Source: Acidimicrobiia bacterium
GTDB taxonomy: Bacteria; Actinomycetota; Acidimicrobiia; Acidimicrobiales; SKKL01
Direction: 5' to 3'
Length of the DNA stretch: 64,000 nt
NCBI GenBank assembly: GCA_041676705.1
Contig: JBAYRL010000001.1
Location: 496,001-560,000, forward strand
Shown here: positions 42,224-51,853 of the stretch, in pieces
Numbering within the stretch: the first letter of the stretch is position 1
Layout of the letters: every line of letters starts with the position of its first letter
Program-made: the position numbers and the translations under genes
Notes under the pieces: generated by a model
Database searches by the model: none
The model's input: only the letters and a program-made list of their open reading frames with translations
Told to the model about the DNA's origin: nothing

Positions 42224-43628
42224 GATGCAACTGCCTTGGAGTCTCGGCTTCTAACGACGCCAAAAGCTCATCGCCAAAATAGGTAATAGACCCCGCCCCC
42301 AAGGTTAAACAGACGTCACCTGGGCGCAAGATGCCCATAACTGTTGGTAATACATTCCCAGGCTCTTCAACACTATAAACCTCTACTTGAGGGTTGGAGT
42401 TTTGAATAGCGTCTACAACTAAAGCCCCGGTGATCCCTTCGCGAACCGGTTCACCTGCGGGGTCAATGGCCGTCACAACCACCACATCGGCGGCCGCAAA
42501 GCTCGGGCCAAATTCATGCCCCAAGTCGGCGGTTCGGCTGTAGCGGTGGGGCTGGAAAACCACTACCACCCGGCGCCAGTCCCCTTGGGCGGCGGCTTCC
42601 ACCACAGCTTGCACTTTGCCAGGATTATGGGCGTAATCATCGACCACCTCGATTCCGCCGACCGTACCTTTGCGTTCGAAACGGCGACTCACCCCGGGAT
42701 AGGTGACAAGCGCTCTAGCAGCATCGGCTGGGTCAACCCCCACTACCCCTGCGGCAAGAATGGCGGCCGTAGCATTCAGGGCGTTATGCAGGCCAGGTTC
42801 AGGAATCGTTACCGGTACCACTTGGCGATCCGGCATCGCCAGCTCAAAAGATATTGAGGCACCACTCGGACGTAGATTCTCAATGCGTGCCTCGGCATCG
42901 CTACGAGTACCAAAGCTCAGCACTGCCAGGTTCTGCACCAATTCCCGTGCCGTATCGCTGTTAGTCCCTACGATTTTGGTACCAGGGGCATTGGAAATAA
43001 AGGTGGCAAACGCCTCTTTCAAGGCTTGCCGACTGCCGTAGAAATCTAAGTGATCGTCGTCGACATTTGTGACCACCACATGCTCGGCACCTAAACCCAA
43101 GAAAGTGCCATCGCTTTCATCGGCCTCAATAATCAGCCACTCGCCATCTGACCAGGCAACCCCACCAATATCACGACCAAAGTCGCCGCCCACGATGTAC
43201 GACGGATTCTGATTTGTGGCCAAGAGGATATGAACCAGCATGGCAGTGGTTGTGGTTTTTCCATGGGTACCCGACACCGCGATGGTTCGCCGCGTGTGAG
43301 CTATTGCACCCTGGAGGGCTGGCCTGGCGATCATTGGAATCCCACGACGACGGGCCTCATCTAGAATTGGATGGTTCAACGGCGTAGCGGTTGAATACCC
43401 GACCAGCTCTACCTGGGGCGGCAGCACAAAATCTTCGCCGGTGGTAATGGTGACACCTAGGGCACGGAGACGATTTAGTACCGGCAATTCTTTAGGATCA
43501 TAACCAGAGACGGTATGGCCCATAGCCAAGAGAATTTCCGCCATGGCACTCATGGCTTTGCCCGCCACATTCACTATGTGAATGACACTTGGACGATCGA
43601 GATCTACAGCGGTACTAGTCACGGGCAT
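42216..43628 (-). CDS. murC: UDP-N-acetylmuramate-L-alanine ligase
   Basis: The 470-residue Mur ligase has the P-loop VSGTHGKTTTTAM, the central EADESDGTFL and NVDDDHLDFYG, and VDDYAHNPGKV, as in MurC. It adds L-alanine to UDP-MurNAc. The N-terminal glycine loop, normally GxGGxGM, reads HIVNVAGKAMSAMAE. ATG 43628 overlaps murG by 14 bases; GTG 43622 has better spacing (7 bases) from GGAAGAG and is an equal candidate. A longer frame to 43676 lies inside murG. Confidence 0.94.
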   Translation of the reverse strand: MPVTSTAVDLDRPSVIHIVNVAGKAMSAMAEILLAMGHTVSGYDPKELPVLNRLRALGVTITTGEDFVLPPQVELVGYSTATPLNHPILDEARRRGIPMIARPALQGAIAHTRRTIAVSGTHGKTTTTAMLVHILLATNQNPSYIVGGDFGRDIGGVAWSDGEWLIIEADESDGTFLGLGAEHVVVTNVDDDHLDFYGSRQALKEAFATFISNAPGTKIVGTNSDTARELVQNLAVLSFGTRSDAEARIENLRPSGASISFELAMPDRQVVPVTIPEPGLHNALNATAAILAAGVVGVDPADAARALVTYPGVSRRFERKGTVGGIEVVDDYAHNPGKVQAVVEAAAQGDWRRVVVVFQPHRYSRTADLGHEFGPSFAAADVVVVTAIDPAGEPVREGITGALVVDAIQNSNPQVEVYSVEEPGNVLPTVMGILRPGDVCLTLGAGSITYFGDELLASLEAETPRQLHHG

Positions 43629-44778
43629 ACTCTTCCACCAACCGTGCCACCTGCGCTGCGGCATCACCGTGCCCAACTCGTCGTGCGCCTACGCGGGCAG
43701 CCTTCTGGTGATTCTCATCAAGTAGGAAATGGTTCAAAGCAGACTCGAGGCTTTCACCAGAAACATTGTGGTCATCTAAAATTACCGCTGCCGCTTCAGC
43801 TTCTAGAACCATGGCATTAGCGCGTTGAGCATCGCGGGGTGCAATAGGAAGCGGAACCAACACCGAAGGCAAACCCACCACCGCCAGCTCGGCCACGGTA
43901 GAAGCCCCGGCCCGGCCCACGAAAACATCAGCGGCCGCCATTAGTTTGGGGGTCTGTTCTTCGAATTCCACCTGGCGGTAACGCAAGCCTGTGTCGTCCA
44001 ATTGAGGAACACGGGCGTGTTCACTTTGCCAGTCCCGCCTGCCAATGACGTGGTAGATAACGACGTCGCTCCGGCTTCTCCAACGCTCGGCCAGTTCGAT
44101 CACCGCTCGATTAACGGACCGTGCTCCTAAAGAGCCACTTTGTACAGCCACCAAAATGTCATCATCACCAACGCCAAATTCGCTACGCAGGCTGCGGCGT
44201 TGTGTTGGATCATCGGCAACTTCGGCTGCTTTCACAATCTCGTGGCGGATGGGGTTACCTGTGACCACGCCGTTGGGTAAATCGGTGCCTTCAAAAGGCA
44301 GTGCACAGCGTTTAGCGAAGCGACCGGCCAGTCGATTGGCCAGCGAAGCTTTCGCATTTTGTTCGGTGACGATAATTGGCACTCGCCAAACGATTCCGCC
44401 TACCACACCAGGTACCGCGGCAAAGCCACCAAGTGCCAAAATCACTTTGGGTCGTATCCGGCCGACGAAACGAATGCCGCTAATAACCGCTCGCACAATG
44501 CCCCAGGCGGCTTTTAAGTTGGCGAAATTCAATTTACGGCCGTTCAGCCCGCGCCCCGGTAACAAGGTGACCTCGAAACCCGCGGCGGGAACCATGTCGC
44601 CCTCGGCACCTCGGCTAGCGCCTAGAAAGTGAATGCTCTCTGGGGTGTGCCCCATCTCTACTAGCGCTTGGGCCACTGCCAGACCCGGAATAATGTGGCC
44701 TGCGGTACCGCCACCAGCGACCAAGCACCAAATTGCGGCCGTTGGCTTGGAAGGCCTGAGTTCTGAGGTAGTCACCAT
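43615..44778 (-). CDS. murG: Undecaprenyldiphospho-muramoylpentapeptide GlcNAc transferase
   Basis: The 387-residue GT28 enzyme has the N-terminal glycine loop AGGGTAGHIIPGLAVA, RPKVILALGGFAAVPGVVGG, VQSGSLGARSVNRAV and the UDP-binding FVGRAGASTVAELAVVGLPSVLVPLP. It converts lipid I to lipid II on the inner face of the membrane. It lies 18 bases after ftsW and overlaps murC. Confidence 0.96.
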   Translation of the reverse strand: MVTTSELRPSKPTAAIWCLVAGGGTAGHIIPGLAVAQALVEMGHTPESIHFLGASRGAEGDMVPAAGFEVTLLPGRGLNGRKLNFANLKAAWGIVRAVISGIRFVGRIRPKVILALGGFAAVPGVVGGIVWRVPIIVTEQNAKASLANRLAGRFAKRCALPFEGTDLPNGVVTGNPIRHEIVKAAEVADDPTQRRSLRSEFGVGDDDILVAVQSGSLGARSVNRAVIELAERWRSRSDVVIYHVIGRRDWQSEHARVPQLDDTGLRYRQVEFEEQTPKLMAAADVFVGRAGASTVAELAVVGLPSVLVPLPIAPRDAQRANAMVLEAEAAAVILDDHNVSGESLESALNHFLLDENHQKAARVGARRVGHGDAAAQVARLVEEYARD

Positions 44779-44796
44779 CGTTCTATTCCGGCCCGC

Positions 44797-45999
44797 TTAG
44801 GCCGAGGTAGGTACTTCAGCCGCCATTTGACGACCAACCGGACGGGCCTGGCGAGCGATGTTTAGCAAAACTCCAGTGGCGGCCATGGTTGAGACCATTG
44901 AGGACCCGCCGAAAGAAACAAAAGGCAAAGGGACTCCGGTGACGGGCAAGATTGCGATGGCAGCACCAACATTGACAAATGCTTGGACGGCCAACCAGGT
45001 GGTAATTCCGGTCGCTACCAGGGTACCAAAGCGATCCTGTGCACGAAGCGCAATCAAAATGCCAACCACGCAGAGCAAAACAAACAAAAGGATCACAAGA
45101 GCGGCACCGTATATGCCAGTCTCTTCGGCGATAATGGCAAAGACGAAGTCGGTATGAGCAAAAGGTAAGAAACCCCATTTGGCACGGCTGGCCCCTAGAC
45201 CTACCCCACTTAAGCCGCCCAAGGCAATGCTCACCATTGACTGAATAGTTTGATAACCATCACCCAGCGGGTCATCCCAAGGACGTAACGAACCCACAAT
45301 TCGCGCCCGCCGATACGGCGCGGCAAAAGCCAAAACGGTGGCCAAACCGCCAGCAGTCATGGCGGTAACCCCTAATGGTAAAAGCGGCATGCCCGACACA
45401 AACAAGATGGCGGCCACGATGGCACCGGTTACTAATGTGGTGCCCAGGTTGGGTTGGAGCATCAACAAGAACGCCACGGCGCCAGTCATCAGCAGCACAG
45501 GTCGAAGGGTAAGCCTCCAGTTCCCCAGCTTGTGCACCCGACGTGACAACAAGTCGGCGCAAAAGAGAATTAATCCGAACTTGGCGAACTCGCTTGGCTG
45601 GATCTGGATGGGACCTGCGCCGATCCAACGGGTTGACCCATACACATTGACCCCGATGCCAGGGACCAGAACCAATATCAAAGCCCCAATCGAGCCCAGC
45701 AATATGGGAGTAGCTAACTTGCGCCAAAACCTATAGTCAATCCGCATCGTGATGAACATCACGGCGAAACTTATGGCCAGCCAGATGAGCTGTCGTTTGG
45801 CGAAATACCAGGTAGAACCGAACTGATAAAGCCCCACCACGCTCGAGGCCGAGACCACCATCACCAAACCAATCACACACAACAGTGTGACCACGCTTAA
45901 GAGGCCGAGGAATAAACCGGTTCGCCGACCGGTAGGGCGACTAAGGCCAAGGCTGGCCCAAACGCTGGCGCTAGGCGATGACTCAACTATGGCGGTCAT
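44797..45999 (-). CDS. ftsW: SEDS peptidoglycan polymerase FtsW
   Basis: The 400-residue polytopic protein has about ten membrane helices and SEDS motifs: TRWIGAGPIQIQPSEFAKF, RRARIVGSLRPWDDPLGDGYQ, FLPFAHTDFVFAIIAEETG and LPVTGVPLPFVSFGGSS. Together with FtsI it makes septal glycan strands. Position between murD and murG favours FtsW over RodA. It starts inside the murD stop (ATGA). Confidence 0.95.
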   Translation of the reverse strand: MTAIVESSPSASVWASLGLSRPTGRRTGLFLGLLSVVTLLCVIGLVMVVSASSVVGLYQFGSTWYFAKRQLIWLAISFAVMFITMRIDYRFWRKLATPILLGSIGALILVLVPGIGVNVYGSTRWIGAGPIQIQPSEFAKFGLILFCADLLSRRVHKLGNWRLTLRPVLLMTGAVAFLLMLQPNLGTTLVTGAIVAAILFVSGMPLLPLGVTAMTAGGLATVLAFAAPYRRARIVGSLRPWDDPLGDGYQTIQSMVSIALGGLSGVGLGASRAKWGFLPFAHTDFVFAIIAEETGIYGAALVILLFVLLCVVGILIALRAQDRFGTLVATGITTWLAVQAFVNVGAAIAILPVTGVPLPFVSFGGSSMVSTMAATGVLLNIARQARPVGRQMAAEVPTSA

Positions 46000-47438
46000 G
46001 ACCGATCCTCATTGCTGTTGACGTGGCGTTCTTGCTTGGTTTTTCCACCAACTCGGGTGGTTTGTCGATGAATGAGAGCATTCACACAGGCGATGAAATC
46101 ATGGCCTCGCTCTTCGTAGTTGCGATACCAATCGTGTGAGGTACCGCCGGGCGACAATAAAACAGCGTCACCGGGTTCGGCCGCCGCAAAAGCCTTATTA
46201 ACCGCCTCTTCCATAGTGGTGGCGTTGACCACCGGAATTTGATGCTCGACCATCAGTTCGGTTACTTCGGCTGCGGCATCACCAATGGCAACTGCTGCAC
46301 GAAGATGGTTGGCATGGGTAACAATTGGCTTATAGCTAAGACCTTTGTTCCTGCCACCGGCGATCAGCACGATAGTACCCAGCCCATCAGTAGCGGTTTG
46401 CACAGCTTCTGGCACCGTAGCTTTCGAGTCGTTGTAGAACCTGATGTGATTCAGTTCAGCAACGAATTGCATCCGGTGGTCTAGACCATGAAAGTTACGA
46501 AGGGTGGCTGCAATTGCCGGTGCCGAAGCACCCATGGCCTGGGCCGTGGCGGCCGCCGCCAAAGCATTGGCAAGATCATGTGGTAAACGCCGGGGCAGTT
46601 CTGAAATCGCCACAATTGCATGGCCGCTCGCATCAACCAAGTAGTCGCCTTCTTGGTGAAAATCACCCTGTTCCAGATCGAACGAAACCGCTTGGGCAGC
46701 ACCCAAATGCTTTCTTACCGTAGGGTCGGCAGCATTGTAAATCGCGATGTCGCTAGGCGCTTGCCAACGAAAGATTTGGGCTTTTGACTCTTCATAAGCC
46801 GCCAGCGAGTCGTGCACGTCTAAATGGTCGGGAGCAAAGTTCAGCCAAGTAGCCACCTTCGGGACAAAATGAGCGCTATGTCCAAGTCGAAATGACGACG
46901 CCTCAACCACAAAGACCTTCAAGTTTGGGTCATCAATAGCCGCGATATAAGGCACATCAGTATTGCCCACCGCAGCGGCTTCGATTCCGCTCGCGTTTAG
47001 CATCTCGGTCACTAAAGTGGTGACGGTAGTCTTGCCGTTGGTACCGGTAATAGCGGCCACCGGTCTCGTGTCCCATTGCTGTGCCAAGTCGAATTCAGAT
47101 CGAATCGGTATCCCGTGACGCTGTGCAGCCACCATGGCCGGATGAGCATCGGGGATACCGGGACTCGGCAAAATTCGCTCACTCCGGGCCACCAAATCGG
47201 CTACCTCTTGTGGCGTTGGCGTTTCCAAGAGCTGAAAACCACCAGCGATCGCAAAGTTGCGGGCCGCGTCGGTAGGAAAATCATCGATAGCAGTCACTTC
47301 AAACCCACGCACTAGCAATGCATGGGCCACGGCACGCCCCGTCACCCCAAGCCCGATGATCAGATTCGCGATGGTGGCATTGCCGGGCTTCATTTCAGCG
47401 GTCGTAATTTCGGTGGTCGTAATTTCGGTGGAGTTCAT
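45996..47438 (-). CDS. murD: UDP-N-acetylmuramoylalanine-D-glutamate ligase
   Basis: The 480-residue Mur ligase has NLIIGLGVTGRAVA, the P-loop ITGTNGKTTVTTL, NFAPDHLDVHDSLAAYEESKAQ, GLDHRMQFV and YNDSKATVPEAV. It adds D-glutamate. The ATG shares its first base with the mraY stop (TAATG). The N-terminus is odd: two exact 15-base tandem repeats encode ITTTEITT-like residues before the folded domain; ATG 47393 after them is an alternative start. Motifs NDSKATN and SPACASFD are altered to NDSKATV and SPGGTSHD. Confidence 0.93.
   Translation of the reverse strand: MNSTEITTTEITTAEMKPGNATIANLIIGLGVTGRAVAHALLVRGFEVTAIDDFPTDAARNFAIAGGFQLLETPTPQEVADLVARSERILPSPGIPDAHPAMVAAQRHGIPIRSEFDLAQQWDTRPVAAITGTNGKTTVTTLVTEMLNASGIEAAAVGNTDVPYIAAIDDPNLKVFVVEASSFRLGHSAHFVPKVATWLNFAPDHLDVHDSLAAYEESKAQIFRWQAPSDIAIYNAADPTVRKHLGAAQAVSFDLEQGDFHQEGDYLVDASGHAIVAISELPRRLPHDLANALAAAATAQAMGASAPAIAATLRNFHGLDHRMQFVAELNHIRFYNDSKATVPEAVQTATDGLGTIVLIAGGRNKGLSYKPIVTHANHLRAAVAIGDAAAEVTELMVEHQIPVVNATTMEEAVNKAFAAAEPGDAVLLSPGGTSHDWYRNYEERGHDFIACVNALIHRQTTRVGGKTKQERHVNSNEDRS
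47401..47430. repeat. Exact 15-bp tandem repeat at the murD 5' end
   Basis: GTCGTAATTTCGGTG occurs twice without a mismatch (47401-47415, 47416-47430), and a diverged third copy with about 10 of 15 matches lies at 47386-47400. Read as murD codons, they give repeated T-E-I-T residues at the very N-terminus. The unit length keeps the frame. Confidence 0.85.
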
Positions 47439-48490
47439 TAGGAACCAACCACCAATTCACCAAGCCCGGTGCTAGATAGAAAATCGGCGTAGTAACACCC
47501 AAGCGCTAACGCCGATGATAAGCCAGCCAGAATCCAGAACCGCACAAAAATGGTGCTCTCGGGCCAACCAAGCAGCTCGAAATGATGGTGAATCGGCGAC
47601 ATTCGAAAGATTCGTTTGCCAGTGAGACGGAATGAACCAACCTGCAAAATGACCGACACGGTCTCCATTACATAGAGGCCACCGATTATGGGGAGCAGTA
47701 GTTGAGTGTTGTTAGCCAACGCCAAAGTGGCAAAAGCAGCCCCAATGGCCAGTGAACCAGTGTCACCCATAATTATTCGAGCTGGAGCAGCATTCCACCA
47801 CAAGAATCCGGTACAGGCGCCCACCATGGCCGCCGCGATTACCGCCAAGTCAAGGGCATGGCTATAGCCATAAAAGTCGGTGTTTCTGAAGCCCCAAAAA
47901 CCAATTACTAAAAAGGTAAAGAAACCCAAAATGGCGGAACCAGCGGCCAGCCCGTCAAGCCCGTCGGTAAGATTCACGGCATTGGTGCTACCCACAATGA
48001 GCAACAACGCCCACACCGCCCAACCAGCGCTACCCAAATCGATTCCGAATTGACCGGCGCGGGTGAATGACAAAGTGGTAGATACGTTAGTGAAAGCCAG
48101 CATCAAGACGATGAAGGAAACCGCAACGACCAAAAGACCAACCGACTTGGCCCGCTTGCTCAAACCTAGATTGCGTTCGCTGCGAACTTTGATCCAGTCG
48201 TCTAAAAAGCCTACAAATCCGGCACCAGCAATGGTGAAAACAATGATTAAACCGGTGCGCGTGTAGGTTCCACGAACCATGTTCGTGAAGAAATAGGCCA
48301 CCAACAGGCTTAATACAATGCCAATGCCACCCATGGTCGGGGTGCCAGCTTTAATGATGTGCCCGTCGGGAACATCTTCGTGGATAGGTTGACCAATGTG
48401 CTTGGCTTTGAACCAACGCACCAAAAAATGGCTGGCCGCTAGTGAAACTGCCATGGCAATTCCGGCCGCTAGCAACAACCTAACCATCAA
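47438..48490 (-). CDS. mraY: Phospho-MurNAc-pentapeptide transferase
   Basis: The 350-residue membrane enzyme has about ten helices and MraY motifs: GTPTMGGIGIV, VGFLDDWIKVR, NAVNLTDGLDGLAAG with catalytic aspartates, IIMGDTGSLAIGAA and MSPIHHHFELLGW. It makes lipid I. It begins in the murE stop (ATGA) so no murF gene lies between them, unlike most dcw clusters. Confidence 0.97.
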   Translation of the reverse strand: MMVRLLLAAGIAMAVSLAASHFLVRWFKAKHIGQPIHEDVPDGHIIKAGTPTMGGIGIVLSLLVAYFFTNMVRGTYTRTGLIIVFTIAGAGFVGFLDDWIKVRSERNLGLSKRAKSVGLLVVAVSFIVLMLAFTNVSTTLSFTRAGQFGIDLGSAGWAVWALLLIVGSTNAVNLTDGLDGLAAGSAILGFFTFLVIGFWGFRNTDFYGYSHALDLAVIAAAMVGACTGFLWWNAAPARIIMGDTGSLAIGAAFATLALANNTQLLLPIIGGLYVMETVSVILQVGSFRLTGKRIFRMSPIHHHFELLGWPESTIFVRFWILAGLSSALALGCYYADFLSSTGLGELVVGS

Positions 48491-49938
48491 TTAGCCTTCC
48501 CGAGCCGAAGATATTCCTCTTCCACCACAGCGCTATCCCGAAATGGGAAAAATTCGCCGTTGATTTCCTGAGTTGATTCGTGGCCCTTACCGGCGATCAA
48601 AATAACATCACCGGGTGCCGCTCGTTTCAAGGCCAACGCAATAGCGCGGCGGCGATCAACCTCGGCGGTAACTGAATCTTGATTAACGGTGCCTTCCACA
48701 ATACTGGCCATAATCTCAGCTGGATTCTCGGAACGAGGATTGTCACTAGTCACGATGACGTTGTCGGCCAATTCACTGGCAATGCGACCCATCGGGGCCC
48801 GCTTACTTTTATCGCGATCGCCACCACAGCCAAACACCACGTGCAGTTGATGTCCGAGGGCCAACTCTCGGGTTGCTTCTAAAACTCCGGCAAGACTATC
48901 GGGAGTGTGCGCGAAATCTACTATGACCGAAAACGGCGCTGATAACGGAACCGTTTCGAAACGGCCTGGAATCGCAGCCAAATTAGCCAACCCTGCCACC
49001 ACCGCCGCGTTCTCAACTCCCATTAATTTCGCTGCTGTGGCCGCGCCCAGGGCGTTTGACACGTTAAACCGACCGCCCAATGGCACCAATACCTTCTCAT
49101 CGTGCCACTTGAACGATGATGACGACGGGGCGAGCTCTACCTCGCCAATATCGGCCATCGAATAGGTGTGGGTCGGGATTAGCGCAGCGTCACGCAACAA
49201 CCGACCATATGGATCATCAAGATTAACCACCGCCGCCGCAGCCATATCGGGCTCAAAGAGACGCGCTTTGGCCTTGAAGTAGTCGTTCATATTCTCGTGA
49301 TAGTCGAGGTGATCGCGTCCAAGGTTGGTAAAGACCGCCACATCGAAGTACGTGCCATCTACCCGATGTTGCGCCAAAGCATGTGATGAAACCTCAATGG
49401 CTGCCACCTCTACCCCAGCATCGGCAAAACTAGCCAAACGTTGCTGCAACTCTGGGGCTTCCGGAGTGGTGCGGGGACCAGATAGTGTTCCTAAAACCTC
49501 AACCTTTTTCCCCGCGGCCCGAAAAATAGCGGCCAACATGTGAGTCAGCGTGGTCTTACCATTGGTCCCGGTAACTCCAATCACCGACAAGCGACGGCTG
49601 GGCACCCGATAAAAAATATTGGACACCGCTGCCATAGCCCGGCGAGCATCGGTTACCACAACTTGCGGAATGGGAAGGGGCAATTGGCGCTCAGCTACGA
49701 GCGCCACGGCACCATTTGCTATGGCCGCTTCTGCGAAATCGTGCCCGTCATGGCCGCCGCCCACCACACAGATGAACAGGTCACCAGGGCCAGTACTCCG
49801 CGAGTCGTAGCTGATCCCACCAACGACCAGCTGAGCTGCCTCTTGGTCAACGCCAGTAGTTAAAATTCCGCCATCTAAGGCAGCCACGGCGTCGACCAAC
49901 TCACTTAAGGGCGCCTGATAAGGCTGGCTCTCAACCAT
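48487..49938 (-). CDS. murE: UDP-MurNAc-tripeptide synthetase, meso-DAP adding
   Basis: I start at ATG 49938 (483 residues), which overlaps the ftsI stop by 8 bases (ATGGTTGA); the frame is open to 50064 but that lies inside ftsI. Motifs are SYDSRSTGPGDLFI, the P-loop VTGTNGKTTLTHM, TNLGRDHLDYHENMNDY with the carbamoylated-lysine region FKAKARLF, and TSDNPRSENP. The DNPR form is that of meso-diaminopimelate-adding MurE, so the wall should be of the DAP type. Confidence 0.95.
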   Translation of the reverse strand: MVESQPYQAPLSELVDAVAALDGGILTTGVDQEAAQLVVGGISYDSRSTGPGDLFICVVGGGHDGHDFAEAAIANGAVALVAERQLPLPIPQVVVTDARRAMAAVSNIFYRVPSRRLSVIGVTGTNGKTTLTHMLAAIFRAAGKKVEVLGTLSGPRTTPEAPELQQRLASFADAGVEVAAIEVSSHALAQHRVDGTYFDVAVFTNLGRDHLDYHENMNDYFKAKARLFEPDMAAAAVVNLDDPYGRLLRDAALIPTHTYSMADIGEVELAPSSSSFKWHDEKVLVPLGGRFNVSNALGAATAAKLMGVENAAVVAGLANLAAIPGRFETVPLSAPFSVIVDFAHTPDSLAGVLEATRELALGHQLHVVFGCGGDRDKSKRAPMGRIASELADNVIVTSDNPRSENPAEIMASIVEGTVNQDSVTAEVDRRRAIALALKRAAPGDVILIAGKGHESTQEINGEFFPFRDSAVVEEEYLRLGKAN

Positions 49939-51853
49939 TGTCACGACCAAGGGTAGAACCTGCCGCAGCTTCATTGCGGTCACCACCGCTGGAGACACTT
50001 GAGGTGTTAGTTGCGTTGGCAGTAGCAGCCCGGGCTCGCAATCTGGATGACGATGCCGCACCAACTGTCACGGTGTTGGCATCGTTACTACCTGCAATTT
50101 CCGATGGCGCAATGTCTAGTTGGGTTAAAGCATGTTCGGTGATTCGTGAAAATGCTGGCGCCGCGGCTGAACCACCGGAATGCACGTTGCGTGGCCCATC
50201 CAGCACCACAATCACTGAAACCCTCGGGTCTTCCAGCGGGGCAAAACCCACAAAGGTGGCCATGTAGTCTCGCCCACCACCAGGCTTTTCAAAGGTGCCA
50301 TTGGATTGCATTTTCCAAGCGGTGCCAGTCTTGCCGGCCACGTTGTAGCCAGGAACGGCCGCCAAGGTTCCGGTCCCCTCGGTCACGACCTGGCCTAACA
50401 TTTGGGCCATTTGGCTGCTGGTTGCTTCCGAGATAACCCGATACGGCTCGGGTGTAGTTAAGGGAATACTTTGACCATCGGCATCGATACGAGCGTCGAC
50501 TAGTCGCGGTGCCACATAGACACCTTTATTCGCAATAACGTTGTACGCCGAGAGCACCTGTAGCGCCGTGGTTCCCACACCGGTACCTATGATCACACCA
50601 GCGATATCCGACCCGTGCCACGATTCGACCGGGCGTACCACGCCCGACGATTCACCGGGAAAGTTCAAACCGCTGGACTTGCCAAAGCCAAACCTGTCTA
50701 CATATTGCGCCACTTGAGAACGTCCAAGCTCCATTCCCAACCGAATGGCACCCACGTTGGAAGACTCAACCAGGACTTTAGACACCGGCCAGGTTTCGGT
50801 TCCATGCAAAGTGCTGTCTTGATAGAGATGGCCGCCCACCTCAATTCCGTACGGCACTTCAATAAGCCGATCAGGTGTACTCAGCCCTTCTTCCAATGAA
50901 GCCGACAAGGTAACCAGCTTCATAACAGAACCCGGCGCAAAGGTATCGATCAACGCCCGGTTGTAGCTAGAAGGCTCGACCAGAGACGTTTCCTTGTTGC
51001 GCGACATATTGGCCATGGCCAAAATCTCACCGGTACCGGGCACCATAACAATTAGTGTCCCGCCCTGGGCCTCGGTTTCCTCGATTCGTTCCTGCAGAAT
51101 CTCTTCGGCCATAAACTGCATGCCTCGGTCAAGACTCAAACGAACACTATCCCCAGCTCGCGCCGGTTTACTTTCATGTTCCCCAACCGGAATAGCGACG
51201 CCAGCCAAGCTCCGCTCGAAAAACAGCTCGCCAGGATCGCCAGTTAATACATCATCAAATTGTGCTTCTAAGCCGGAAATTCCAAGACCGTCAATGTCGG
51301 CTTGGCCCACGATAGAACGAGCCATGGCTTGCGCCGGATAGATACGTTTTGGTTCTGGCTGTACGTAAATGCCGTCAAGCTTCAACGAACGAACCTGGGT
51401 GGCGATATCTAGGTTGACCTGGCGACTCAGATATTCAAATGCTGAATCTCGATCGAGTTTTGCCTGCACCACATCGGTTTCAAGCTCTAAAACCGAGGCC
51501 AGCTTGGCAGCCGGATTGACACTGGGGTCAACCGTTCGCGGATCAGCAATCACACTGTAGGCCGGGATCGACAAAGCCAACTCGGCACCGCTGCGGTCAA
51601 GAATGGAACCGCGGCTGGCTGGCAAGGTTTGCGAGCGCATGCGCTGCGATTCTCCATACGCCACTAAACCCGCCGAATCGATCACTTGAAGGTCAATCAG
51701 TCGACCCATAATTCCAGCGAACAACAAAGCTAAAGTCAGCAGCAACACGCCGAGGCGGCGCGATGGAGGCCGGGAGCGAAGCAGTCGATCAGCGTTTGAG
51801 TTTACGTTTCGGGCATCGGCTGTGTCGATGTCCCCCCAACCTCGCAAGCTCAT
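49931..51853 (-). CDS. ftsI: Division transpeptidase FtsI (PBP3-type)
   Basis: The 640-residue class B penicillin-binding protein has a cytoplasmic N-terminus, one membrane helix (LGVLLLTLALLFAGIMGRL), a dimerisation domain (LPASRGSILDRSGAELA) and the transpeptidase motifs FAPGSVMKLVT (SxxK), ESSNVGA (SxN) and AGKTGTAWK (KTG). A Ser/Ala/Thr-rich tail of about 60 residues follows. It cross-links septal peptidoglycan with FtsW. It starts in the ftsL stop (ATGA). Confidence 0.96.
   Translation of the reverse strand: MSLRGWGDIDTADARNVNSNADRLLRSRPPSRRLGVLLLTLALLFAGIMGRLIDLQVIDSAGLVAYGESQRMRSQTLPASRGSILDRSGAELALSIPAYSVIADPRTVDPSVNPAAKLASVLELETDVVQAKLDRDSAFEYLSRQVNLDIATQVRSLKLDGIYVQPEPKRIYPAQAMARSIVGQADIDGLGISGLEAQFDDVLTGDPGELFFERSLAGVAIPVGEHESKPARAGDSVRLSLDRGMQFMAEEILQERIEETEAQGGTLIVMVPGTGEILAMANMSRNKETSLVEPSSYNRALIDTFAPGSVMKLVTLSASLEEGLSTPDRLIEVPYGIEVGGHLYQDSTLHGTETWPVSKVLVESSNVGAIRLGMELGRSQVAQYVDRFGFGKSSGLNFPGESSGVVRPVESWHGSDIAGVIIGTGVGTTALQVLSAYNVIANKGVYVAPRLVDARIDADGQSIPLTTPEPYRVISEATSSQMAQMLGQVVTEGTGTLAAVPGYNVAGKTGTAWKMQSNGTFEKPGGGRDYMATFVGFAPLEDPRVSVIVVLDGPRNVHSGGSAAAPAFSRITEHALTQLDIAPSEIAGSNDANTVTVGAASSSRLRARAATANATNTSSVSSGGDRNEAAAGSTLGRDNG

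Noticed and set aside
43629..43676. Longer MurC start.
   Set aside because: It lies inside murG, adds no conserved residues, and later starts have a good ribosome binding site.
44156..44632. 158-codon frame on the plus strand opposite murG.
   Set aside because: It is a shadow of murG with biased composition and no recognisable motifs; the same holds for similar long frames opposite ftsW, ftsQ, murB and divIVA.
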